64,000 nucleotides of DNA from Sacculina carcini (GCA_916048095.2 OU696572.1:5227362-5291361); one strand, 5' to 3'. Numbered from the stretch's first letter, positions 32,914-45,360 are shown. Notes: a model not told the origin generated them from the letters alone. A program made the numbers and translations.

Positions 32914-35900
32914 TGTAGTGTGCTGCTGCTTTCCAATTCATATATATTTACATAGGTTGTACCCGTTTGTAGCGTATTGTTTATATAGTATTGTCACACG
33001 CGCGCAGGATTAGGATTTCTGGGTGGTGACTGCTGGCCGCGTGTTACTCTTGTGCTGGGATTGGTCGTGTATTGTCGGTTGGGCTTTTGTGTATCTATGT
33101 TATTGCGTTGAACAATAATACTTGATTATGAATGTTGTGCTTCGATCCTGACGTCACTACATATGGCGACGAGGTAAATTGCGAACAATTTTGGTCTGCA
33201 CGTCTGAGCTTCGGTGTGTTGGTGATTTATTGTTGTGTATTCTGATTTTGTGTACGGGTACAATGAATATTGAGGGAATTCCTGCACCACAAGTTTTTCA
33301 TGCGCAGCCCGGTACATCCGCAGTGCCATGGTCCGAGTGGAAGTACACCTTTCAGGCATATCTCACTGCCATCGGCGGCGACGCTTATCCTGACGAAAGG
33401 AAAACAGCGCTGTTGATCACCTGCATCGGTGCAGAGGGCCGACGAACCTTCAGATCCCTGCCGGCGAAGGTCAAGGTCGAGGGGCAGTCTGAGTTTCAAC
33501 ACACACTTCAAAGACTCCAGGAACATTACGTACCTCAGACCAATGTCATATATGAACGGTTCGTATTCAAACGCAGACGACAACAGCCAGGAGAGTCCAC
33601 AGTCACATTTGTCAATGCACTGCGTGGTCTGGCGGCCACATGTCGTTACGGCGACCTCACCGAGGAGCTGATTCGGGACCACGTCGTAGAGCACTCGGTT
33701 CATCCAGCACTGCAGGAACGGTTTCTCCAAGACCCGAATCTCACTTTGGACAAATTGCTAACCACGGCAGCCGCATTTGAATCATCGAAACAACAGGCCA
33801 ACGTCCTGAAAGAGGGACAATCGTGTGAGCCAGCTGGCACACTAGCAGCAGTGAGGCCGATGAAGACAGAAAAAGAGAGAAACGCCCAAGAGCCTCGGGG
33901 TAGAAAATCTCAGTTTTCCCAGCACTGTGGATACTGTGGCAAAACACACGGGTTGCCAAGAACAGAAATGTGTCCGGCTAGAAACGCCAAGTGTCACGCG
34001 TGTGGTAAACTCGGACACTGGGCAAGTGTATGTCGTGCTGGCTCGAGACAGCATTCGAGACGCCATAACAGGATACAAGGTGTCACCATACTTTCGTGCG
34101 GTTCTCAAGGACACAAGCGTTTCATGTGTGACGCAAGGGTACAGGTGAACGACCGCGGACCAGTCAACATGCAACTTCAGGTCGACACCGGAGCGAGCGT
34201 CTCGGTGCTTAGTCTGCCACTCGCTCGTCAGATGTTTCCGGGCGCAGCTTTTGTGCACACAACAAGGCAACTATTTGGAGTCGGTCGACAACCACCTAAG
34301 GTCGTCGGCACTCTCAAAACCGAGGTGTCAGTCGGCGAGCACATGTCGCCCGTCTACTTTTACGTGATAGATACCAAGTCATCTGAAGGCTTGCTCGGAC
34401 TGGACGCATTGGCAGATTTGGGTCTCACATTGCACCCGGAAACCGGTGAAATTGCAACAGTTGGTCATGCTGAGACGGGAACGCGCAATAACCACGTGTC
34501 ACATACGCCGTCGCGGGACGCGTCAGCGGTGCAGCATCTACCCACCATTAAAGGCTACCAACACCAGATAAGGTCGAAACCCGACGCGGTACCGACGCGT
34601 CAACCTCTCAGGCGGCTTCCGCTTGCTATAAGAAGCGAACTTACCAAGGAACTTCAGCGGCTGTGTGACACCGGCGTGATCGAGAGAGTGGAATCGTCAC
34701 CGTGGATCAGTCCAGTAGTAGTAGCGCGCAAAGCCAATGGTAACATCCGCCTCTGTGTTGATTTGAGAGGGCCGAATAGTCAGCTCATAAGCGAGGTGCA
34801 TCCGATACCAACACTCCAAGAGTTGCAAACGCAGTTGGCCGGTAGCATTCGCACAAAACTGGATCTACAGCATGCATACCACCAGATGGAGTTGCACCCC
34901 GACTCTCGCCCAGTAACAGCCTTCTTGACACATGAAGGTCTGTTCCAGTTCCGAAGAGTACCATTTGGGTCGGCCTCAGTGGGCGCAGCCTTCCAACGAC
35001 TGCTTGACCACCTACTGGCCACCTACTTCCATATAATCTCGCCTACTTCCATATAACCACCACCTACTTCCATATAATGGAAGCAACCGTCCAGGTTGCT
35101 TCCATTATATGGATGATATAGTGATATCAGGCCATACGCAACAGCAACATGATAGTCGTCTACAAATCGTAATCAAGCGACTGCAAAACGCTAACGTTAC
35201 GCTGAATTTGCAAAAGTCGAACATAGCGGAGAAGACTGTCACTTTCTGTGGTTTCCGGTTCACAGGAGACACTGTCGCTCCCACAGACAATCACCTAGCG
35301 GCTGTCCGGAACGCTCCACTACCATCCTCGGCCAAAGAACTCCGAAGTTTTTGGGATTGTTTAGCTGGCTCAGTCAGTTCGTGGAGAATTTTGCCAATCA
35401 AACAAGCAAGCTGGCGGCTTTGCTACGCAAAGACGCGACATTCCAGTGGACTACAACGCACACAAAAGAGTTTCGGTCGCTGCAACAGAGAATAGTTCAA
35501 GCTAAACCATTGCACCGGTTTGAACCCAACTTGCGCACAATCGTGACAACCGACGCAAGTGAGTCTGGTGCTGGAGCTGTCCTCTCTCAGCTTTCCGCGG
35601 CGGGAGACGAAAAGGTGATTGCCTTCTGGAGTAGGAGGTTCTCAGTTGCCGAGAGCAAGTAATCCGTCACAGAGCGAGATGCGCTAGCTGCCGTCAACGC
35701 CATAGAAAAGTGGAGCTTGTTTCTGTGGGGACGGAAGTTTGTGCTGCGTACAGATCATTCGGCTTGAGAACAATTCTTTCCGAGAAATTCAGTGGCCGTG
35801 CATGAGCAAGGGTAGCCAGATGGCAGGCGAGGCTGATCCCATATTCATATCACGTTGACTACGTCCCGGGGGAGGAGATCAAAGCTGCAGATGCACTTTC

Positions 35901-36560
35901 TCGTCTGCCAGTCGCACAAGAAAATGATTTGCAATGTGACGACAAAGAAGATGAGGAAGTGGTCGGTATACTGATGGAGGAGCAGCCGGCGCTGTTGCGT
36001 GAGCATCTTTGTTCCACATCCCGCGACGACCCTCAGCTGTCGGCTCTAAGAAAGGCTATCGGTGATGGTTTTCCTCGCACGGGAGAAGCCGTCGATTCAG
36101 CTCTACGCCCGTTTTTCAAGATGAGGGATGAATTATCAGTAGCAGGAGACCTGGTCATTCGTGGTGACTATCAGATAATTGTTCCGAGCAAGCTGCGGTC
36201 CGACTACCTCAGTCGTGCCCACGCCGCACACGATGGCGTGGCAAGAACTGAACAGTTCCTGCGCAGTGTGGCCTGGTGGCCCGGAATGGACGAGGATGTT
36301 CAGCGAGTGGTGTCCGAGTGTGCGTATTGTCAAGGTAGCGACAAGTTGCTGTCGTCTGCAACTCGACCAGCTCCTTTGCAGTCTGCTCCGCTTCCGGACC
36401 ACCCGTGGCAGAAGCTGGCAGTTGATATCGTGGGCCCTATCGACTCGGCGCCGCCAGAAGCTCGCTACGCTATAACTCTAGTTGATTATCTCTCGAAGTG
36501 GGTCGAAGTAGGCTTTACCAGCACCATTGACAGTGATCACATCATGAGCTTCCTGGATAT
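32914..36560 (+). mobile_element. Gypsy LTR retrotransposon, 5' LTR to integrase, broken
   Basis: 5' LTR 32914-33161 (TGTAGTGTGC … CACTACA), followed by a TGGCGACGAGG primer-binding-site motif at 33164. Recognisable sequence stops within the integrase near 36.55 kb and no 3' LTR was found. It is inserted in LINE copy B's endonuclease. Coding is broken in several places. It belongs to a different family from the neighbouring 28.2-32.4 kb copy. Confidence 0.85.
33263..36560 (+). pseudogene. Gypsy gag-pol region, second family
   Basis: gag from 33263 (WSEWKYTFQAYL, capsid-like), two zinc knuckles near 33.93-34.04 kb (CGYCGK, CGKLGHWASVC), protease with DTGAS near 34.19 kb, reverse transcriptase about 34.6-35.35 kb with YMDDIV, RNase H about 35.5-35.9 kb, and the integrase zinc finger and start of its core to about 36.55 kb. 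Broken and incomplete at the 3' side. Confidence 0.85.
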
Positions 36561-36739
36561 ACATTATAGTACCATGTACTATAATAATAGTGCGCTCGCA
36601 TGTCTTCGTCCCTAAGTAACGTTTCATCCACGCACTTTGTTTTTCAAACCACTTCTGTGATTATGGCGTCGTACCGCTGGGTATAGTCTTACTGCGACGC
36701 TAAAAAACCCTAAGGCGCTAGACAATAACTGAATCAACC
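36561..36739. other. junction sequence with a perfect 9-bp palindrome
   Basis: TTATAGTAC and GTACTATAA surround a 3-base centre near 36562-36585. Otherwise nothing is recognised between the two Gypsy fragments. Confidence 0.4.
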
Positions 36740-37330
36740 TTGCTCAGTTAAGAACGTGGTTTTATGTCGATCTTCTTCCGGATTGCTATAGAATGAAAGC
36801 CGTTCCAAGCATCTGTCACGGTTTTCAAGACTCCCGGTGGTACAAGCTTTGCTTGCTTGACTGGTGGCACCGTATGATGGGTTTCTCTTGAACAATGCCG
36901 TTTTAATGGCTGAAAATTCACCGTTTTTCGTGGAGTACCATCGGCTTTTGCTGTCACCACCTTATTGTGCAGCCACTTGACCGGCGTGTTGGGCGGTACG
37001 CGCGCGCGCTAGCCACGCCTCTTTCAAGTTGATCTGCTGCCTCCTCATGCCAACGGAACTGAACATTAGGCGGTCTGCGGGTGACGGAGGGTTGTACCTT
37101 TTGATCGACTCTGATCTCCATGGGTTGGCCATTCATCGCGGGTAATGGCGCATGAGAACACGTGTTGAAGTTTGAGGAACCGTATATGTGCAAAATCCAT
37201 TCTTTCATGCTCGATGCGAACTCTGCCGACGGTCGATATGGCAAACTTCTTGGCATAGGAGGTGGTGCCGTGCGCACGGGACAACCGTACTTAGATAGGG
37301 TATGAGACTGATTCAAAGATCGTTGCTACA
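36740..37330 (-). mobile_element. Gypsy reverse transcriptase fragment
   Basis: The minus strand encodes the protease-RT linker and the RT fingers and palm start (AKADGTPRKTVNFQPL, THHTVPPVKQAK, VTDAWNGFHSI). This lineage resembles the gag-pol at 58.9-63 kb more than its neighbours. It is broken and lacks LTRs. It is an old fragment. Confidence 0.8.
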
Positions 37331-37439
37331 TCTCGTGTTCAGCTGCCGCTTCGATACGAGGAAAGTAATGACTAATTACTCCAAATAATGCCATCACTCC
37401 TCGACTCAAGGAAAACTTATCTATAGTGTCTGTTACATA

Positions 37440-37560
37440 CGCGACCATTCATTATTATTATTATTATAAATTACAGGCAAATCCAATAGCATGGGAAGAG
37501 TGCAGCCACCCTAAGGTGGCCCCATGTACCGGAAGCGCCCAGAAGATTTAGAGAGAAAGA
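37440..37560 (-). other. possible retroposon 3' end with (ATA)n tail
   Basis: On the minus strand a small hairpin (GCCACC … GGTGGC) is followed by unique sequence and ends in TAATAATAATAATAA. This is the layout of a LINE or SINE 3' end. No body was recognised. Confidence 0.3.
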
Positions 37561-37659
37561 GAGTTCGAAAATAACAAATTCTAGAAAGAGAGTTGGAAAA
37601 AAAAAATGACAGTAAATAATTAACCATCATCCGATAACACTCCATAATGTCACTCCGCC

Positions 37660-37926
37660 CACGCTCCTCAATAAATATCAACACTCAACAATGATTCAAT
37701 AAATGATTCAATAAATAAATGTGATTCAATAAATAAATGTGATTCAATAAATGACAACCATCAATAAATAAGAACAAATATTAATAGGTAATAAATATCA
37801 ATTAAGAACAATAAATATGATTCATTAAGAAACAACAAACAATAAATACAAATATATTTCAATAAGTAACAACACAAATAAATATGATTCAATAAACAGC
37901 AGCCACAATAAATATTATTCAATATA
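37660..37926. repeat. AATAAATA-rich degenerate tandem sequence
   Basis: Many irregular copies of GATTCAATAAATAAATGT and AACAATAAATA. A similar stretch recurs at 38680-38770. No gene. Confidence 0.7.
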
Positions 37927-37983
37927 CAACAACAGCAACAACAACAACATGTATTTGTTATAGCGCACCGAAGGGCTCGGGCG
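37927..37983 (-). mobile_element. minimal 3' end of the 8.4-12.9 kb LINE family (LINE or SINE tail)
   Basis: On the minus strand, 57 bases repeat the 3' hairpin, the TATAACAAATACATG stretch and the TTG tail of the LINE ending at 12931. The match stops abruptly beyond the hairpin, so it is either an extreme 5' truncation or a SINE that borrowed this tail. Confidence 0.75.
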
Positions 37984-38064
37984 TGTGGCGTGTCATGCAT
38001 ATTTTATTTATTGTATAAATGTATGTATATTTAAATGTGTATGCGTGCGCGCATGCGTTTATAT

Positions 38065-38268
38065 GTATGTGCTGCACGTGTTTGTATGTTTGTGTGGCAT
38101 GCCTTCCAGAAAGTTCGGTGTAGGTAAGGTGACGTGTGTCTGCGTACATCCAGCAAACACGCTTGTTGCATGTGTATACGTGTGCGTATGTGTCTCTATG
38201 TATGTGCCGCATGTGTCTGCATGTTTGTGTGGCATGCGTTCCAGAATGTTCCATGTAGGTTAGGTGAC
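38065..38268. repeat. two imperfect 69-bp repeats, 135 bp apart
   Basis: 38065-38133 and 38200-38268 share GTATGTGC(T/C)GCA, TTTGTGTGGCATGC and TTCCAGAA, and end TAAGGTGAC/TTAGGTGAC. TG-rich. Function unknown. Confidence 0.6.
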
Positions 38269-38969
38269 GAGTTTGTGCGTGTTAGCTTGCGAAAAGAGTA
38301 CAGCCAATCACAGTAGCCTACGTGCTGGCGTGATCACATAGCGACCAATCGGGTGGCTACATTTGTATGTTTCTATTGCCTGGCCAATTGTGTTCCAATG
38401 TTCATACGCGGTCGGGTCGATGCACACGCACGGCCAAGTTTTTTCAAGTCCCGTCGCCTCGGTGCACGGGTATGTTAGACTGGGACTTTGGCAATAGCTT
38501 GACTGACAGGGCTACTCTCTGTGTGTCGCTCGCCTTGTGTCAGCTCGACCCGATCAGCGTCCGACACATTGTCTTGGACAACTTGCTCGTTGCGATTGCC
38601 GCGCATTGTCCTAGGCTACCTACCATATTACCTGTACTATGAACTAAAGTCTGTCGTCTGAGTAAAGGTATGATTGAATAAATAACAACAACCATTAATA
38701 TATAGTAATAAATATAGAGTAAAATATGAATAAATATAAATAAATAGACAATAAATAACAATAAATATGAATAAACTAGCGTTAAAACCCACCCGTTGTG
38801 CGGAAGAATGTTTGAGTTGGTCAGCACAGTTATGTTTTAGTCAGACTATGATTGACGTTGTAACAGCATCAAACACTAACAATTCCGTATAACCAGCACC
38901 TGCCCGATTTGTGTTGGCTTGGTGGTGCTGTGCACTATCGAGCAGTCTCCTCTCCTGAGACTGAGGCTC
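38269..38969. other. unassigned sequence, no gene recognised
   Basis: Mixed composition with a GC-richer part (38390-38640) that could be a decayed LTR, followed by AATAAA-rich DNA. An inverted repeat CTGAGACTGA/TCAGTCTCAG lies at about 38951-38973. Confidence 0.35.
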
Positions 38970-39586
38970 AGTCTCAGCATCTCGGGTGGCGGCGGTCCTC
39001 TCTCTGTTATCAGATCACCTCTGCTGAGCAAGGTGAACAGCCAGCTGCTGTATTGCAGGAAAGCGTTCGTGTATGGGAAAGCCGAATATCCGCCACAATG
39101 CTTCATTGGTACTCAAGTATCGACCAAGCTGATACTGAGTTACTTCATCGTGCGTCGTTTCATTTCTAAGGGCAAACATAGCCGCATCCGAACCTTTGTT
39201 TATGTACTTGCAAACGTATTTTATTGATTTTACAGAGTTACAATATTAAACATTGATATGCGCGTCGAAAATTTTCGACAGTACTGGACAATATGGAAGT
39301 ATCCACCTATTATCAACATCATGTTCTCCAACCGTAGTTCGGTAGCCGCCATCTTGAATTGATCTTCTTCTGTTAGTGGGATAGCCATCTTCGCTAATCT
39401 GCGTGCTCAGTTGAAAACGCTTTGGGTAATTTTTCGAGCATTTACCATTGATCATGCCAGTGGAATTGTAATTGAGAGCGCCACATGGTCCATGTACCAT
39501 GTGCCTCTTTACGATATCAAAAAGTATAGGGTCACTCTCTTGATGAGGAAGCTCTGCTGAAATCACAGAGTCTATATCGTTAAGAT
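38970..39586 (-). pseudogene. Helitron Rep/helicase-like N-terminal domain, second half
   Basis: The minus strand reads DIDSVISAELPHQE, HMVHGPCGALNYNS, NGKCSKNYPKRF, DGYPTNRRR, DNRWILPYCP, then SIKYVCKYINKGSD, LGRYLSTNEALWR and FPIHERFPAIQQL. This is the conserved order of the Helitron helicase-like (Rep) region used in rolling-circle transposition. A TAA interrupts it after DAHINV, and resemblance fades near 39.02 kb, before any helicase motif. The Rep region is cut in two by the Gypsy copy at 39587-44294. Confidence 0.88.
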
Positions 39587-42500
39587 TGTGGCCGCCGTCT
39601 GTTATTTCTATTTATTTAATAGTTAAATATCATGCAATTGTTATATTGTTTCTGTTTTATTGTTAGACCTTGTGTGCGCCAAATGTGAAGTTGTAAAGAC
39701 AACAACACATTGTGCTTCGGTAAATACAACAGTTGTTCGTTGCAGCTCGTGTGCTACTTACTCGTTACTGTAGGCGTTCCTACAAGTGGTGACCCCGACT
39801 CCAATTTTTTTATATAGATATATCTATCATCCGCATGTAGATTTTTTTTTTTCATAACATTTTGATTGTTCTGTGTTTTTTCATCGTTTTTGTTTCGTTG
39901 ACGATGTCTAACACCGGTAGCATACACGCGGTAAGGGTAGAATTACCTGTTTTTGACTGCGAGAATATGTATGTGTGGCTCGCCATGTGCGACAACCTCA
40001 TGGCCGACGGTGGTCTTACGTGTCAAACCACCATGTTTCGAAAATTATTGGCCAAATTGCCTCCGTCGCATTTTCGCATGGTGATGGATCTGGCCACTCA
40101 GGTGCCCATCGCCACTGACTGCTACGATCAGCTGAAAGAAAGGCTAAAGCAGCGTCTCCAGCTCACTCCGGCGGAACGCTTACAGCGCCTCTTGAGTCTG
40201 CCGCAACAGCTTGGCTCGAGGTAACCGTCGGAGCTTTTCGGAGACCTCGCGGCTTTGTATCCGAATGATACAGATCACGAAATAATTCGTGAGATGTTTC
40301 TCATCCGAGTGCCAAATGATCTCCGGCTTCTTTGTCGCGAGTGGCTGGTCACGATGAGCTTGCGTGAAGCGGCTCTTCGCGCTGACGCCTTTCACCAGCC
40401 AGCTGTGTCTTCTGCAGTGTTCACGGCCCAGGTGGTCAGTGAAGCTGCTGCTCCTGCGACTGATGAGCCGGAGAACCATCTTGTTGCCGCTACCACAGGT
40501 CCTCGTCAGCGTCCCAGTCGTCAGAGACAACCGCAAGCAGCCCAGCCATCTGTGAACGACTTCGTTAATCGCTGGTGCCGTCTACACCGTAAATATGGAC
40601 CCGCTGCGCGTCGTTGCCTGGGATCGTGCACTTTCCACGCAGACGTGCCGGGAAACGACAGCGGCAGCCGGCGGTAATGACGGCCCACGACTGCCGTAAG
40701 AACCGTCTTTTATTCGTTACGGATCTCACAGGCCGTAGATATCTGGTGGACAGCGGGTCGGAGGTGTCGTTACTGCCGGCCCCCTCGGGATGTTCAGCCG
40801 CATTGAGTCAGCCGGTACTCCGCGCCGCCAATGGTACCTCCATATTTGTCTACAAGGTAAACCACCGTGTGGATGTAGACTTAGGTCTTGGCCGAGTGTA
40901 CTCGTTTGTTTTTTTTGTGGCGGCAGTTCCGACTCCAATCCTCGGTGCTGACTTTTTGCGGGAATTCGGCCTCATGGTCGATATGACAAAACATCGGCTG
41001 ATCGACAGCGCCACCTTTTTGTCAACCAGCAGTTCAGCTCAACACACCGACCGGTATCCAGTCATAGTTCATGTCAGCACCGTCCAGCGACGAGAGCAGG
41101 ACGGCGAAGGGTTTGCTGATGTTCGTCGGTCGAGCGAGTTTTTGAAACTCACAGTTCCGCCAACAGGGTTTCCTATGGTATCCGTACCCGGTGTGAAACA
41201 CCGCATCATCACTCGCGGCAACCCGGTGTTTGCTAGACCACGACGTCTCATGCCGGCCAAGCTAGCGGCCGCCAAGCGGGAGCTCGATGAGCTAGTGGAA
41301 CGTGGCATCCTGGTACCATCATCTTCTTCATGGTCGAGCCCAATCCACCTGGTCCAGAAGGATGGTGGCGCTTCGTTCAGAATGGTTGGGTGTTACGAAC
41401 GCCTCAACGCCATCACTGTCACAGACAGATATCCTGTGCCGCACATGCAGACCTTCGCTGATCGTCTCTCAGGTGCCACCATTTTCAGCACAGTCGATCT
41501 GCCAAGAGCATTTGCTCAGGTTCCTGTGCATAAAGACGACCAAGATACGACAGCCATTACCACTCCCTTCGGGCTGTTTCAGTACACCCGCATGCCCTTC
41601 GGTCTCTGCAACGCGGCACAGACGTTTCAGAGGTTGATGGACAGGGTTCTCAGGGGAATGCCGCGGGTGTACGGTTACCTAGACGACATTCTCATCTACT
41701 CGCCCGATGCTGCAACTCACCGCAGGGACTTGCAGGAGCTTTTTCGCCGTCTGAGCAAAGCTGGGTTGGCTGTCAAACCAGAGAAAGGTGTTTTTGGCGT
41801 CAGCAAGGTCCGCTTCGTTGGCATGGAGGTGTCCGCCCGTGGCATTGCACCTCTTCCCGACAAAGTGGAGGATTTGCTGTCCATGCCGCCGCCACGAGAT
41901 CAAGCGGATTGCAGAAAATACCTGGGCATGGTGAACTTCTTTCATCGGTTCATCCCTAATCTGGCGTAGATTCTGCAGCCACTTCATGACACGGCGAACG
42001 CGAAGCGCGGGTTTTCCTGGGGTCCGCGCCAAACAGCAGCCTTCGAGAAATCCAAGTCTGCGCTGGCCGCCGTATCCCAGCTTGCGTACCCTCGACACGA
42101 CGCCATCACAAAGGTCGTCGCGGACGCATCGGACCACGCCGTCGGCGCAGTCATTTTGCAGCTGCAGGAAGGCAGATGGGTGCCTCTGGCATACCATTCT
42201 CGTGTGTTGGCCGGTGCCCAGCTGAGATGGTGCACAGGAGACAAGGAGCTGTTTGCCATTTTCAGCGTCTTGAAGCGTTTCAGGCATTTGCTTGAAGGTC
42301 GTCCAGAACTGCAGCTGTGGACGGATCACAAGCCGTTGACGCACGCGTTCACGAGCATGTCCGAGCGTTCGGCACGTGTACAGCGTCAACTGGCTTTCAT
42401 CAGTGAATTCTCCACCGACATCAGACACATTAGCGGCCGGGACAACGCGGTGTCTGATTACCTGAGTCGACCACCGGTCTCCGTCACGGAACACCAGGTC

Positions 42501-44294
42501 TCACAGCTTGATGTCGTCGCTCAGCAAGGTCTGGACATCAGAAGAATCGCCATCGCGCAGCAAGGTGCCGCGGACGTATCTGAACTCGCCGCCTCCCCGT
42601 CGCTTTGTATTGAACGTCGAGAGGTCGAGGGTGTCCCGGTGGCCTGCTAGTTGACGTGTCTAATGGTGTTGATCGTCCTCTTGTACCTGAGTCGCTCCAG
42701 CACGATATCTTCTGTTCATTTCACAACATGCACCATCCTAGTGCACGAGCAACACGTCGCTTGATTTCCGAGCGCTTTGTTTTCAAACGCATCGGATCAA
42801 AGGTTTCAACCTGGGCGAAGAACTGTGTCCCTTGTCAGCAGTGCAAGGTCGGTCGTCATCAGCGCTCGGCTCTGCGTCGTCCTGCCACACCGTCCGGCCG
42901 ATTTGAGGCCCTGCACGTTGACATCGTCGGACCGCTTCCTGAAGCAAACGGGTACCATTACCTGTTTACTATCGTCGACAGGTACACACGCTACCCGGAT
43001 GCTGTGCCAATGACGGACGCATCGGCTGCCTCGTGCGCACGTGCACTGCTGGAATGGACTTCACGTTTCGGCATGTGCTTGTGCATCACATCAGATCGCG
43101 GACGACAGTTCGTATCTGATCTGTGGTCAGAGTTCTGGTCCATCCTGGGAGTGGCTCACAAAACTACATGCGCGTATTCTCCTCAGCAGAACGGATTGGT
43201 GGAGCGGATACATCGTCAATTGAATGCGTCTCTCACCGCTGCACTGGAGAGGTCCACAAACTGGCTCATCGCTTTACCTGTTGTGCTGATGGGCATGCGA
43301 GCTTCTTACAAACCAGACATCAACTCGTCTTCAGCAGAGCTTGTCTTGGGAGAGAAAATGCGTCTGCCGGGCCAGTTCTTCTCTCAAACGACTCCAGCGC
43401 CGGCTTGTGAGACTGCTCGACAACTGGCAACTTCCATCTCCAAGCTGCGACCGACACCAACATCCACAAACTGGCTCATCGCTTTACCTGTTGTGCTGAT
43501 GGGCATGCGAGCTTCTTACAAACCAGACATCAACTCGTCTTCAGCAGAGCTTGTCTTGGGAGAGAAAATGCGTCTGCCGCGCCAGTTCTTCTCTCAAACG
43601 ACTCCAGCGCCGGCTTGTGAGACTGCTCGACAACTGGCAACTTCCATCTCCAAGCTGCGACGGACACCAACATCCTGGTATCGGAGTTCTGACGCCGAAC
43701 GCCCATTTGTCTCGCAGCCGCTGAAAACAGCGACACGCGTATTTGTCCGCGTCGATGCTGTACGCCCGCCTTTGACACCACCTTACCGCGATCCATATGC
43801 TGTAATCAAGCGTGGTGACAAAGCTTTTGTCCTGGACATCAACGGAAGACTAGACACCGTCGCCCTTGACCGGCTGAAACCAGCATTCTCGGAGAACAGT
43901 GACTCGCCCTCTCCTGCTTCGGCATCGGCTCTTCCGAACAGAACACCAGCAGCCACTTCAACGACTCAGACACCTCCCATTCCAGCTGAACCATCTCTCA
44001 CACAGTATCCAGACAGAATTGTGTGGTCACGGCGCGCCCGACTGGTTCGCGTCCCCAGACGCTATCGGTAATCGGTGCCTTGCACCTGAAGGGGGCTGTG
44101 GCCAATGTCTGTTATTTCTATTTATTTAATAGTTAAATATCATGCAATTGTTATATTGTTTCTGTTTTATTGTTAGACCTTGTGTGCGCCAAATGTGAAG
44201 GAGTAAAGACAACAACACATTGTGCTTCGGTAAATACAACAGTTGTTCGTTGCAGCTCGTGTGCTACTTACTCGTTACTGTAGGCGTTCCTACA
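39587..44294 (+). mobile_element. Gypsy LTR retrotransposon, CsRn1-type, inserted in the Helitron, broken
   Basis: LTRs of 198 bp at 39587-39784 and 44097-44294 (TGTGGCC … CCTACA) differ at about five positions (about 97.5% identity), so it is fairly young. Target duplication AGAT at 39583-39586 and 44295-44298. A TGGTGACCCC primer binding site for tRNA-Trp lies two bases after the 5' LTR. A purine tract GAAGGGGGC precedes the 3' LTR. Coding is broken in about three or four places. Confidence 0.92.
39904..44071 (+). pseudogene. Gypsy gag-pol region (CsRn1-type)
   Basis: gag from 39904, Cys-His-Cys-Cys motif near 40.57-40.63 kb (RKYGPAARRC), protease with DSGSE near 40.75 kb, reverse transcriptase about 41.2-41.9 kb with YLDDILIY, RNase H about 42.1-42.5 kb, and integrase about 42.7-43.3 kb with an HHCC finger, SDRGRQF and QQNGLVERIH. 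A C-terminal part with an internal direct repeat of about 0.2 kb follows. It matches the 13.5-17.7 kb copy in order and sequence style. Broken. Confidence 0.9.
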
Positions 44295-44298
44295 AGAT

Positions 44299-45090
44299 TT
44301 ATATGGGAAATTAGCCATATTAATATATGAGCATGTGGGAGTTCTCTTTTTTGCCACTTTAATGTGTACATAAAGCTTCTTACTGGTCCAAATATTTGAG
44401 ATTTTTTATTAAAGATTAAGTTTCATCAAAATGTGAAGTTACAATCTGAATACTCTAGCTATCAAGTCTTGTCTATTGAAATTTCTTTGGCCAGTTAGAA
44501 GCTCGTTGTCAATATCTGTCCATTTTGGATTTGATGTGAAAGTTATGAAGAGGTCAGGTTTACCGAAATTCCGAACATATGTCATTGCATCCTGAATCCT
44601 TTCATGCATGTACCGAGGACCACCTGTAAATGTTTCTGGTAATATACAGAGTTGACCAATATCGCTAGCCTGTCCGTCGTTATTAATGTGGTCTCTCAGG
44701 TGTATATATGAGTCAACTCTGAGCTCTTTTTGGTGAGTTTTTATGTACAGTAGTCTTTCTGCCTTTATCTTTGCGTAAATATCAACGGCGTACTGATGAA
44801 AGAGGTTTTGGCCCTGTGTACAGCGTTAAAAGAGTTTTCTCGTACCATAAATTGATATGAATAAAAGTCCATACACGACACGACATTTTCGTACTGCCAT
44901 GTTGTGGTATGCCAAAATGATAACCATCTTCTCCCGTAGGGAACAGAAGTGGGTACTGGAGGGCGTCATAGGAGCGATGCGTCTCACAAACACGTTGGAC
45001 GTGCGATGCGTCTCACAAACTCTGGACTATTTAATCGTATGACATCGTCGAAATCATCGTCGTTGTCCGTTGTTTTGACGAATTTCTTGT
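44299..45090 (-). pseudogene. Helitron Rep/helicase-like domain, first half
   Basis: The minus strand reads THRSYDALQYPLLFPYGED, then LFHQYAVDIYAKIKAERLL, LRVDSYIHLRDHINNDG, QLCILPETFTGGPRYMHER, AMTYVRNFGKPDLFITF, and on to WQKRELPHAHILIW beside the Gypsy insertion. Frameshifts lie near 44.86 kb and about 44.4 kb, and stops follow ARVFRL. A direct repeat GCGATGCGTCTCACAAAC occurs twice (about 44974 and 45003). The true 5' end of the Helitron was not found. Confidence 0.88.
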
Positions 45091-45132
45091 TCTACCATTC
45101 GGTGGTATTCACTGGTGTGGACATCTGGAATT

Positions 45133-45360
45133 TTTCAATTTAATTCAGACTATAAATATTGAACTGGAAGAGTTCTCACAAATAATGCACGATATATGGA
45201 AGTTTTAAATATAATTCAGACTATAAATATTGAACTGGAAGAGTCCTGACAAATAATGCACGATATTTGGAAGTTTTCAATTTAATTCACACTTTAAATA
45301 TTGAGCTGGAAGAGCCCATCACAAATAATGCACGATATTAGGAAGTTTTCAATTTTTTCA
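45133..45360. repeat. three tandem copies of a roughly 72-bp unit
   Basis: Copies start at about 45138, 45209 and 45282. Each has AATTCAGACTATAAATATTG-like, GAACTGGAAGAG and ACAAATAATGCACGATAT blocks. A shorter AGGCTCCTTTG repeat follows to about 45440. Confidence 0.85.

Noticed and set aside
38876-39227. Frames on both strands over the Helitron Rep part
   Set aside because: The Rep domain reads in another minus-strand frame; these are shadows of it.
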